DNA of 64,000 nt. Source: an uncultured Methylocystaceae bacterium. GTDB lineage: Bacteria > Pseudomonadota > Alphaproteobacteria > Rhizobiales > Beijerinckiaceae. Position 1 is the first letter of the stretch. Each line of letters begins with the position of its first letter. The translations under genes and the position numbers were made by a program. The notes beneath the pieces were generated by a model that worked only from the letters and a program-made list of their open reading frames with translations, was not told the origin of the DNA and ran no database searches. This document shows positions 39,595 to 47,407 of this stretch, piece by piece. Location: NCBI GenBank assembly GCA_937870755.1, contig CALMZV010000130.1:1-64000 (forward strand), in the 5' to 3' direction.

Positions 39595-40278
39595 CTATTT
39601 CTCCGCGAAGCAGTACAGGAAGCCCGCGCCGCCGGTGGCGTTGAGGGCGGGCGTCGCGCAGCCGCGCGAGGCGTGGGACGAGTTCCACGAGCGCGAGGCG
39701 TCGTCATCGCGCAGGCCGAGCCGGTCGGAATGGCCGACCATCGCCGAGCCTTCGCCGCCCTTGGTCCAGTTGCCGCATGTCATGTCCTTGTCGGCCGGCA
39801 GCGCCTTGCCGTCCACGCTCGATCCCGTCAGCACATCATGGTTGTTGTGGTTGAAGCCGGCGCCGGCCACCTTGCGGCCGGTTTCGGTGAGCGTGTTGTC
39901 GAGGCTCATCTTGTTGGCGGCATGCAGTTCGTCGAGGTTGGCCGCGATCACCACGCCTTTGGCGTTCCGCCACGGGCCGGCGCCGATGCGGTCGCGCGCG
40001 TTGACGGCGGCGGCGCCCTGCGTCGACAGATAGGCGCGCCAGGTTCTTGCGCCCGCGCCGGCGGCGGTCGCGAGCGTCTGGCAATGCCTGTCGGCGCCTT
40101 CGAGCCCGCCGTAGTTCGCGCCGTCCGGGCCGGCCTTGGATGTGACGAAGAACGTCATGTCCGGAAACTGCGGCTGCTGCGGCGCCGGCTGTGCGGGCTG
40201 CTGCGCGATGGCGGCGCTGGCGACCGTCAGTGTCGCGGCCAGCGCGGCGGCGCGCACCATCAACGAGATTTCGAGCAT
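39595..40278 (-). CDS. Secreted lectin-like protein of unknown function
   Basis: ATG at 40278 (AAGGGAGAG upstream) gives 227 residues with a signal peptide ending near AIAQ (residue 25) and a Pro/Gln-rich spacer. The mature domain begins TFFVTSKAGPDGANYGGLEG and includes DRHCQTLATAAG, MTCGNWTK, SRGCATP and a final FLYCFAEK, so four cysteines could form two disulfides. The pattern recalls proteins annotated as lectins in Rhizobiales (C-type-lectin/endostatin-like fold); I am not certain. The longer reading frame to 40764 overlaps the SDR gene and is rejected. Confidence 0.7.
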   Translation of the reverse strand: MLEISLMVRAAALAATLTVASAAIAQQPAQPAPQQPQFPDMTFFVTSKAGPDGANYGGLEGADRHCQTLATAAGAGARTWRAYLSTQGAAAVNARDRIGAGPWRNAKGVVIAANLDELHAANKMSLDNTLTETGRKVAGAGFNHNNHDVLTGSSVDGKALPADKDMTCGNWTKGGEGSAMVGHSDRLGLRDDDASRSWNSSHASRGCATPALNATGGAGFLYCFAEK

Positions 40279-40474
40279 GGACGTCTCTCCCTTCGAACGT
40301 TCCGGCGACCGATGACGCGCGCGCGCCGCGCCGCCGTCAAGGGCGGCGCGCGCCGGGTCCGCGCGCAAGCAAAGACTTGTGTGCTTTGCTGCAAACGAGG
40401 TCGCGCGGCTTGCCCGGCGCGCCGTCGGCGCCGCACAATGCGGGCGAACATATAATCGAAAGAGGAAACGACCC

Positions 40475-41239
40475 ATGGCGCGACCCGTGGCAGTGGTGAC
40501 AGGCTCGTCGGCCGGAATCGGCGCGGCGACGGCGCTCAAATTCGCCGCCAGCGGCTTCGACGTGGTCGTCAATTTCTCGCGCGACCCGAAACCGGCCGAG
40601 GATGTGGCCGCCCGATGCCGCGCGGCGGGGGCGGGCGTGGAGATCGTGCAGGCCGACATCGGCAAGGACGATGAATGCCGGCGCGTGGCGGGCATCGTCG
40701 AAAAGCGCTGGGGCGCGGCGCGCGTGCTGGTCAACAACGCAGGCCGGACGAAATTCGTCGGCATCCGCGATCTCGAGGGGCTGAGCGCGGAGGATTTCCA
40801 GTCGATCTATCAGCTGAACGTCGTCGGCGCGTTCCAGATGTCGCGCGCCTTCGCGCCGCTGCTGCGCAAGGAGAAGGGCGGCGCCATCGTCAACGTGTCG
40901 TCGATCGCCGCCGTCATGGCCACGGGCTCGTCGATCGCCTATATGGCCTCGAAGGGCGCGCTGAACACGCTGACCATGGCGCTTGCGCGCGCGCTCGGTC
41001 CCGAGATTCGCGTCAACGGCGTGGGGCCGGGCATGATCGAAAGCGACTGGCTGAAGAACGGCTACGGCGCCGAGCGCTACGAGATGATGGCCAAGATGTA
41101 TCGCGGGCAGGCCGCGCTCGAAGCCACCATCGCGCCGGGCGATGTCGCCGACACCATTTTCGCCCTGGCCACGCTCGCGCCGAAAACGACCGGCGAGACG
41201 ATCCTTGTCGACGCCGGCTTCAGATTGCAGAAAGCGTGA
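40475..41239 (+). CDS. Short-chain dehydrogenase/reductase
   Basis: ATG 40475 (AGAGGAAA upstream) gives 254 residues. It has the NAD(P)-binding TGSSAGIG near residue 10, the NNAG motif (VLVNNAGRT) and catalytic Tyr and Lys in SSIAYMASKGAL with Ser in NVSSIAA. The C-terminal TGETILVDAGFRL is typical of FabG-like classical SDRs. The substrate is unknown. It is divergent from the lectin-like gene. Confidence 0.93.
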   Translation: MARPVAVVTGSSAGIGAATALKFAASGFDVVVNFSRDPKPAEDVAARCRAAGAGVEIVQADIGKDDECRRVAGIVEKRWGAARVLVNNAGRTKFVGIRDLEGLSAEDFQSIYQLNVVGAFQMSRAFAPLLRKEKGGAIVNVSSIAAVMATGSSIAYMASKGALNTLTMALARALGPEIRVNGVGPGMIESDWLKNGYGAERYEMMAKMYRGQAALEATIAPGDVADTIFALATLAPKTTGETILVDAGFRLQKA

Positions 41240-41300
41240 CGATGCGCCTCGCAAACGCGCGATGCGACGAACGGCGCGAAGGCGAACGATTGGAAAAACG

Positions 41301-41951
41301 GTGAACAAGGTTTCAACGACGCAATTGCCGGTCGGCGGGCAGGTCGCCCGTCGCGGCAACGGGTTTTCGCGCCTGCTGGGGCGCGGCTTTCTGCGCCTGA
41401 CGGGCTGGCGGCTGGAAGGGGCGATTCCCGATCTGCCGAAAATGGTGCTCATCGGCGCGCCGCACACGAGCAACATGGACGGGATCGTCGCCATCGCCGT
41501 TCTGACCGCGCTCGGTCTGCGCGCCGGCACGATGATCAAGGACACCGCGTTCAAGGGCGCGATGGGGCCGGTGCTGCGCTGGTTCGGCGCCATACCGGTC
41601 AACCGCCGCGCCGCGCACGGCGTGGTCGGCGAGAGCGTGGAGGCGTTCAACGCCAACGAGCGCCTGTTGCTCCTGATCGCGCCCGAAGGCACGCGCACAT
41701 CGGCGCGGGAATGGAAGCGCGGGTTCTATCTCATCGCGCAGGGCGCGGGCGTGCCGATCCTGCCGGCGGCCATCGACTATGCGCGCAGGATCGTGACGTT
41801 CGGGCCGGCGCTCACGCCGAACGGCGACTACGAAGCCGATCTGGCGCGCCTGCTCTCGTTCTATCGCGATCACGCGAGCCCGCGCCACAGCGCGCGCGCT
41901 TCGGCGCCGATCTGCGCCGCGCTCGGTCTCGATTTTCGATCCGCCGCATGA
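41301..41951 (+). CDS. 1-acyl-glycerol-3-phosphate acyltransferase-like protein (PlsC family)
   Basis: GTG 41301 gives 216 residues. The acyltransferase motif is H-T-S-N-M-D in GAPHTSNMDG, motif III IAPEGTRTSAREWKRGFY and motif IV GVPILPAAIDY. It probably esterifies a lysophospholipid. It is shorter than typical PlsC and lacks a clear N-terminal anchor, so it may be a specialised relative. It lies 61 bp after the SDR. Confidence 0.85.
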   Translation: MNKVSTTQLPVGGQVARRGNGFSRLLGRGFLRLTGWRLEGAIPDLPKMVLIGAPHTSNMDGIVAIAVLTALGLRAGTMIKDTAFKGAMGPVLRWFGAIPVNRRAAHGVVGESVEAFNANERLLLLIAPEGTRTSAREWKRGFYLIAQGAGVPILPAAIDYARRIVTFGPALTPNGDYEADLARLLSFYRDHASPRHSARASAPICAALGLDFRSAA

Positions 41952-41979
41952 GTTCAACGACAAGACAAAGGGAAACGCC

Positions 41980-42780
41980 ATGAACGCCGTCACGCCAACC
42001 AAAGAGGTGCTCTATTCGGTCGAGGATCACATCGCGACCATCACGCTGAACGCGCCCGAGCGCATGAACACCATCTCCGGCCCGATGCTGGACGAGCTGA
42101 CGCGGATGCTGGTGAAAGCGAACGAGGACCGCGACGTACGATGCGTCATCCTCACGGGAACGGGCCGCGCGTTCTGCGCCGGCCTCGACCTGTCGCAGGA
42201 GCGCAAGGGCGAGGGGCTTTCGTCGGCCTCCTCCATGTCCAATCTCGATCTGCGCAACACGCCGCCGACGGTGCTGCATGCGATGGACAAGCCGACCATC
42301 TGCGCGGTCAACGGCGGGGCGGCGGGCTATGGCATGGACACCGCCCTCGGCTGCGACATTCGCATCCTGGCCGAGAGCGCCAAGTTCGCCGCCGCGTTCG
42401 TCAAGCGCGGCGTGCTGCCGGAATCGGGCGGCACGTGGTTCCTGCCGCGCATGATCGGCTGGGCGAAGGCGGCCGAACTCATCTTCACCGGCCGCACCTT
42501 GAGCGCGCGCGAATGTCTGGATTGGGGGCTCGCCAACGAGGTGGTCGCCGACGGCGACCTGATGGCGCGCGCGCGGGCGGTCGCCAGGGAGATCGCGGAC
42601 AACGCGCCGCTCGCCGTGCAGGGCGCCAAGCGCATGATGCGGATGGGGATGCAGGAGGATTTCCCGACCCATGTGCATCACGTGTTCCTGCAACTGCTGC
42701 CGCTCTTCAGGTCGGAGGACATGAAGGAAGGCGTGCGCGCGTTCCTCGAAAAGCGCCCCGCGAAATTCGTCGGCAAGTAG
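41980..42780 (+). CDS. Enoyl-CoA hydratase/isomerase family protein
   Basis: The 266-residue crotonase has the oxyanion-hole motifs GRAFCAGLDLSQE and NGGAAGYGMDTALGCDIRI, and RGVLPESGGTWFLPRMIGW with the catalytic Glu. It hydrates enoyl-CoA or a related acyl-CoA, possibly in beta-oxidation or amino-acid breakdown. The GGGAAA ribosome-binding site lies upstream. Substrate unassigned. It is convergent with the deacetylase, 30 bp away. Confidence 0.9.
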   Translation: MNAVTPTKEVLYSVEDHIATITLNAPERMNTISGPMLDELTRMLVKANEDRDVRCVILTGTGRAFCAGLDLSQERKGEGLSSASSMSNLDLRNTPPTVLHAMDKPTICAVNGGAAGYGMDTALGCDIRILAESAKFAAAFVKRGVLPESGGTWFLPRMIGWAKAAELIFTGRTLSARECLDWGLANEVVADGDLMARARAVAREIADNAPLAVQGAKRMMRMGMQEDFPTHVHHVFLQLLPLFRSEDMKEGVRAFLEKRPAKFVGK

Positions 42781-42810
42781 CATAGCAGTCTTCGCGCGCT
42801 GCGGCGCGCG

Positions 42811-43629
42811 TCAGCGCGGATGCGGGCGCGCGAGGATCGCTTCCGTTTCCGATCGCCAGCCGGCGGACGCCTGCGCGAGCGGGGCGGGCGCCGCGCCCGG
42901 CGCCACGTGCACGATGCGATAGCCGCGCGCCTTCAGATCGCGCAACAGGGCGGGCAGCATGTCGGCGGTCTGGGCGCGCGTGTCGTGCATGAGCACCACG
43001 CCCTTGCGCGCTTTCTCGATCCGCGCGAGCAGAAGCGCGCGCTGCGCGTCCGCGCTCATGTCTTCCCAGTCCGAAGCCCACACGTCGGCGCCGAACACCG
43101 TGACGCCCTGCGCGGCGAGCGCGGCGTTCAGCCGGGGGGTGTCGGCGAAGCCGGGAAAACGGAAGAACGGGGTTCTCGGCGCGCCGGTCCAGGCGCCGTA
43201 GGCGGCCGTGTCGTCGGCCTCCATGCCGTGGACGATGTCGGCTTCGGCCTTGTCGGTCGTCCAGCCGCGCAACGTGACGGCGGGATGGCTGAACGTATGG
43301 TGGCCGAGCGTATGTCCCTCTTTCGCCGCGCGGCGCACAAGCGCGGCGTTGGCCTGCGCATTGCGGCCGATGAGGAAGAACGTGGCCTGCACGCATTCGG
43401 CCTTCAGCGCATCGAGAATGCGCGCCGTGGTCGCCGGCAGCGGGCCGTCGTCGAAGGTCAGCACCAGTTCCTTGTCGTCGAGCGCGAGCGTGCGCGGGTA
43501 GGACTTCAGGCCGAGCGGCGCGGTCGGCCCGATGGCCAGCGTGCGCGCCGTTCCCAGCGCCTGCGGACCGCAGGCCGCGGCCGGCGCGCAGAAAGCGAGA
43601 CAGGCGGCGACGATGGCGATTGCCTTCAA
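42811..43629 (-). CDS. Secreted polysaccharide deacetylase (NodB domain)
   Basis: The 272-residue protein starts at TTG 43629 with a signal peptide ending near PAAA (about residue 19). The NodB motifs are LVLTFDDGPLPATT (catalytic Asp and metal Asp) and GHHTFSHPAVT (metal histidines), then FFRFPGFADT. It removes N-acetyl groups from a polysaccharide such as peptidoglycan or chitin-like oligosaccharides; which one is unknown. AAGGA lies upstream on the minus strand. The gene diverges from mgtE. Confidence 0.87.
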   Translation of the reverse strand: MKAIAIVAACLAFCAPAAACGPQALGTARTLAIGPTAPLGLKSYPRTLALDDKELVLTFDDGPLPATTARILDALKAECVQATFFLIGRNAQANAALVRRAAKEGHTLGHHTFSHPAVTLRGWTTDKAEADIVHGMEADDTAAYGAWTGAPRTPFFRFPGFADTPRLNAALAAQGVTVFGADVWASDWEDMSADAQRALLLARIEKARKGVVLMHDTRAQTADMLPALLRDLKARGYRIVHVAPGAAPAPLAQASAGWRSETEAILARPHPR

Positions 43630-43692
43630 GACACGGCTTCCTTACACGCTTGCCCATTCCCGATCCCGAAACGACGCAAGCCAGAGGCGGAC

Positions 43693-45096
43693 TTGAGCGA
43701 GCTGGACCACCAGAGGGCCGCGCCCACCATCCGCGACGAAGATGGCGCGCTTATGCCCGATTTCGTCGCCCGCGTCGAAGCCGCCGTCGCGGCGCGCGAC
43801 AGCGCCCGGCTGCGGGAGCTGGCCGGCGACCTGCACGAGACCGATCTCGGCGATCTGGTGGAGGCGCTCGACCACGACAGCCGGCCCAAACTCGTCGAAC
43901 TGATGGGCGAGGATTTCGACTTCGCCGCGTTGACCGAAGTGCCGGATGCGGTGCGCGAGGACATCCTCGAGGAACTGCCGACCGAGACCGTCGCCGAGGG
44001 CGTGCGCGATCTGGAAAGCGACGACGCGGTCGTCATCCTCGAAGACCTCGACCGCAAGGAGCAGGACGAGATTCTCGGCGCGTTGTCGCCGACCGAAAGC
44101 GTGGCCCTGCGGCGTTCGCTCGACTATCCCGAAGGTTCGGCGGGACGTCTCATGCAGACGACGCTGGTGGCGGCGCCGCCGTTGTGGACGGCCGGACAGA
44201 CGCTGGACCACCTGCGCGAGGGCGAGCAGGAGGACCTGCCGGATTCGTTCTTCGAGGTGTTCGTGGTCGACCCCGGCCACCGGTTGCTCGGCAACGTGTT
44301 TCTCGACGCGCTCGCCCGCGCGCCGCGCACCGCCACGCTCGAAAAGCTGATGGACCCGGAACGCCGGCGCGTGGCGGTGACCGACGACGAGGAGGAGGTG
44401 GCGCGGCTGTTCGAGCGTTACAACCTCGTCTCCGCGCCGGTGGTGGACGAGGCCGACAGGCTGGTCGGCGTCATCACCATCGACGACATCGTCGACGTCA
44501 TTCAGGAGGCGGCCGACGAGGACATCAAGGCGCTCGGCGGCGTCAGGCCCGGCGAAGAACTGAGCGATCCGGTCTTCTCGATCGCGCGCGGGCGCGCGGT
44601 GTGGCTGTTCGTCAACCTGGCGACGGCGTTCGCCGCCTCGTTCGTGCTCGGCCTGTTCCAGGCGCAGCTCCAGCAGATGGTGGCGCTCGCCATTCTCGCG
44701 CCGATCGTGGCCAGCCAGGGGGGCAACGCGGCCACCCAGACCATGACCGTGGCGGTGCGCGCGCTCGCCACCAAGGAGCTGTCGCGCGCCAACGCGCTGT
44801 GGATCGTGGGACGGGAGCTGGCGGTCGGGGCGATCAACGGCGCCGCGTTCGGCCTGCTGACGGGCGTGGTGGCGGCCGCGTGGTTCGGCGTGTACGCGCT
44901 CGGCGCGGTGATCGGGCTGGCCATGCTCACCAATCTGGTGGCGGCCGCGTTCGGCGGCATTCTGGTTCCGCTCGCGCTCGACCGCATGAAAATCGACCCG
45001 GCGGTGTCCTCCGGCGCCTTCGTGACGACGGTGACGGACGTGGTGGGCTACTTCTCGTTCCTCAGTTTCGCCACGCTTTACTTCGGGTTAAAGTGA
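43693..45096 (+). CDS. mgtE: Magnesium transporter MgtE
   Basis: From TTG 43693 the protein has 467 residues: a helical N-domain (about 30-150; ELAGDLHETDLGDLVEALDH), a CBS pair (about 150-275; LMDPERRRVAVTDDEEEVAR) and five C-terminal membrane helices containing ILAPIVASQGGNAATQT. It is a Mg2+-gated Mg2+ channel of the inner membrane. The TTG is favoured by GAGG 5 bp upstream and by homologues with a RDEDGA stretch before residue 20; ATG 43753 is the alternative and lacks a clear site. Confidence 0.9.
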   Translation: MSELDHQRAAPTIRDEDGALMPDFVARVEAAVAARDSARLRELAGDLHETDLGDLVEALDHDSRPKLVELMGEDFDFAALTEVPDAVREDILEELPTETVAEGVRDLESDDAVVILEDLDRKEQDEILGALSPTESVALRRSLDYPEGSAGRLMQTTLVAAPPLWTAGQTLDHLREGEQEDLPDSFFEVFVVDPGHRLLGNVFLDALARAPRTATLEKLMDPERRRVAVTDDEEEVARLFERYNLVSAPVVDEADRLVGVITIDDIVDVIQEAADEDIKALGGVRPGEELSDPVFSIARGRAVWLFVNLATAFAASFVLGLFQAQLQQMVALAILAPIVASQGGNAATQTMTVAVRALATKELSRANALWIVGRELAVGAINGAAFGLLTGVVAAAWFGVYALGAVIGLAMLTNLVAAAFGGILVPLALDRMKIDPAVSSGAFVTTVTDVVGYFSFLSFATLYFGLK

Positions 45097-45174
45097 GCGG
45101 CGTTCCCTTTACCGTGTTTGTCGACAATTTCTGGCGTTAACGGCGCATTACCGGCGGACGGATAATTTGCGGCA

Positions 45175-45999
45175 ATGATGACTGGAATTCTGATCCTGCG
45201 GCGGCGCGCGCTGGCGCTCGCGACCCTGTTCGTCGGCTCGCTGGCGCTCGCCGGCTGCGGCAGCGGCGTCGATCCCACCTACCGGCGCGCGGTGCGTTCG
45301 GGCGGCGGCGGGCTGGCGGCCGCGCCCCCGCGCACGCCCAAACCGTCGGAGGCGCTCGACCATTCGCGCAACTTCGCCGTCCACGGCATCGACGTGTCCA
45401 AGTATCAGGGCCGCATCGACTGGGAGGCGGTGGCGGCCAGCGACGTGCGGTTCGCCTGGATCAAGGCGACCGAAGGCGCCGACCATCTCGACGCCCGCTT
45501 CCACGAGAACTGGGCGGGCGCCAAGGCCGCCGGCGTGCCGCGCGGCGCCTATCATTTCGTCTACTGGTGCCGGCCGTGGCGGCAGGAGATGGCCTGGTTC
45601 AAGCAGAACGTGCCGGTCGAGCGCGACGCGCTGCCGCCGGTGCTGGACGTGGAGGCGACGCCGGAATCGCGCACCTGCAAGCGCCGGCTGACGCCCGACG
45701 AGGTCATTCCCGAAATGCGGGCGATGCTCGCGGACATGGAGGCCCATTACGGCAAGAAGCCGATCGTCTATTCGACGGTCGATTTCTACGAGGCGATTCT
45801 GTCCGGCGGCGGGCTGGAGGATTATCCGATCTGGGTGCGCTCCACCAAGCACCATCCCAGCGCGCGCTACGGATCGCGCAAGTGGCACTTCTGGCAATAC
45901 CAGTCCGACGGCTCCGTGCCCGGCATCGCCACCGCCGTCGATCGCAATGTGTTCCACGGCTCGGCCAACGAATGGCAGAAGTGGCTGGCGATGAACTGA
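45175..45999 (+). CDS. GH25 muramidase, lipoprotein
   Basis: The 274-residue protein has a lipoprotein signal with lipobox LALAGC (Cys at about residue 25). A Gly/Pro-rich linker follows, then a GH25 catalytic domain with HGIDVSKYQGRIDWE, WIKATEGADHLD and PPVLDVEAT. GH25 enzymes cleave the muramyl-glucosaminyl bond of peptidoglycan. The anchor suggests action on the cell's own wall at the outer membrane or periplasm. ATG 45178 is an equally possible start. Confidence 0.9.
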   Translation: MMTGILILRRRALALATLFVGSLALAGCGSGVDPTYRRAVRSGGGGLAAAPPRTPKPSEALDHSRNFAVHGIDVSKYQGRIDWEAVAASDVRFAWIKATEGADHLDARFHENWAGAKAAGVPRGAYHFVYWCRPWRQEMAWFKQNVPVERDALPPVLDVEATPESRTCKRRLTPDEVIPEMRAMLADMEAHYGKKPIVYSTVDFYEAILSGGGLEDYPIWVRSTKHHPSARYGSRKWHFWQYQSDGSVPGIATAVDRNVFHGSANEWQKWLAMN

Positions 46000-46077
46000 G
46001 CCGGGCCTGTCGCCCCATCGCTTGCGTCCGTCCGCGGTTTGGCGGATGAGTTTCCCGATATTTCAGGGAGACGTTCG

Positions 46078-47244
46078 ATGGCGTTCATGGCCACGCTCAA
46101 TTTCGATCTCGGCGAAACCGCAGACATGATCCGCGACACGGCGCGCGGTTTTTCCCAGCAGCAGATCGCGCCGCGCGCCGACGAGATCGACCGCACGAAC
46201 CAGTTCCCGCGCGACCTGTGGCCGAAGATGGGCGAACTGGGCCTGCTCGGCGTGACCGTCGAGGAGGAATACGGCGGGGCGGGCCTCGGCTATCTCGAAC
46301 ATGTGGTGGCGATGGAGGAAGTCTCGCGCGCCTCCGCCTCGGTCGGTCTGTCCTACGGCGCCCATTCCAACCTCTGCGTCAACCAGATCCGCCGCAACGG
46401 CAATGCGGCGCAGAAGAAGAAATACCTTCCGAAGCTGATCACGGGCGAACATGTCGGCGCGCTGGCGATGTCGGAGCCGGGCGCCGGATCGGACGTGGTC
46501 TCGATGAAGCTGCGGGCGGACAGGAAGGGCGACCGCTATCTGCTCAACGGCTCCAAAATGTGGATCACCAACGGCCCGGTCGCCGACACGCTGGTCGTCT
46601 ACGCCAAGACCGATCCGGATGCGGGTTCGCGCGGCATCACCGCCTTCCTGATCGAGAAGGGCTTCAAGGGATTCCGTACGGCCCAGAAGCTCGACAAGCT
46701 CGGCATGCGCGGCTCGGACACGGGCGAACTCGTGTTCGAGGACTGCGAGGTTCCCGAGGAGAACGTGCTCGGCGCCGTCGGACGCGGCGTGAACGTGCTG
46801 ATGTCGGGCCTCGACTACGAGCGCGTCGTTCTGTCGGCCGGCCCCATCGGCATCATGCAGGCGGCGATGGACGTGGTCATGCCCTATGTCCACGAGCGCA
46901 GGCAGTTCGGCCAGCCGATCGGCTCGTTCCAGCTCGTCCAGGGCAAGATCGCCGACATGTATGTGGCGATGAATTCAGTGCGCGCGTATGTCTACGCCGT
47001 GGCGCGCGCCTGCGACCGCGGCGAGACGACGCGTCAGGACGCGGCCGGCGCCATCCTGATCGCCGCCGAGCAGGCCACGAAGGTCGCGCTCGACGCCATC
47101 CAGCTGCTGGGCGGCAACGGCTACATCAACGACTACCCGACGGGGCGGCTGTTGCGCGACGCCAAGCTCTACGAGATCGGCGCGGGCACCAGCGAAATCC
47201 GCCGCATGCTGATCGGTCGGGAATTGTTCGACAAATCGGCCTGA
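46078..47244 (+). CDS. ivd: Isovaleryl-CoA dehydrogenase
   Basis: ATG 46078 (GGGAG upstream) gives 388 residues, the family length. The acyl-CoA dehydrogenase fold carries the catalytic Glu in [17 protein letters not shown], the position used by isovaleryl-CoA dehydrogenases, plus [20 protein letters not shown]. It oxidises isovaleryl-CoA to 3-methylcrotonyl-CoA in leucine catabolism, the substrate for MccAB encoded at 53035-56651. A hairpin (47251-47274) follows. Confidence 0.93.
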   Translation: MAFMATLNFDLGETADMIRDTARGFSQQQIAPRADEIDRTNQFPRDLWPKMGELGLLGVTVEEEYGGAGLGYLEHVVAMEEVSRASASVGLSYGAHSNLCVNQIRRNGNAAQKKKYLPKLITGEHVGALAMSEPGAGSDVVSMKLRADRKGDRYLLNGSKMWITNGPVADTLVVYAKTDPDAGSRGITAFLIEKGFKGFRTAQKLDKLGMRGSDTGELVFEDCEVPEENVLGAVGRGVNVLMSGLDYERVVLSAGPIGIMQAAMDVVMPYVHERRQFGQPIGSFQLVQGKIADMYVAMNSVRAYVYAVARACDRGETTRQDAAGAILIAAEQATKVALDAIQLLGGNGYINDYPTGRLLRDAKLYEIGAGTSEIRRMLIGRELFDKSA

Positions 47245-47407
47245 GCGGAGTTGGCGCGATGGTAAACGCGCCAAAAGCCCGGCATTGCAGCAAGGAACGG
47301 GAAAAAGCGTAAAAATCTCACGAGTTTGCCTGCATTCGCGGTGACGTTTTGTTTAGAGGCGTCCGGGACAAATGGGTTCGAAACAAAATCATTAAATCGA
47401 GCCTAGA

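Noticed and set aside
40451-40456. TATAAT as -10 of the SDR gene
   Set aside because: A start about 7 bp downstream would cut into the ribosome-binding site, and no -35 lies 16-18 bp upstream.
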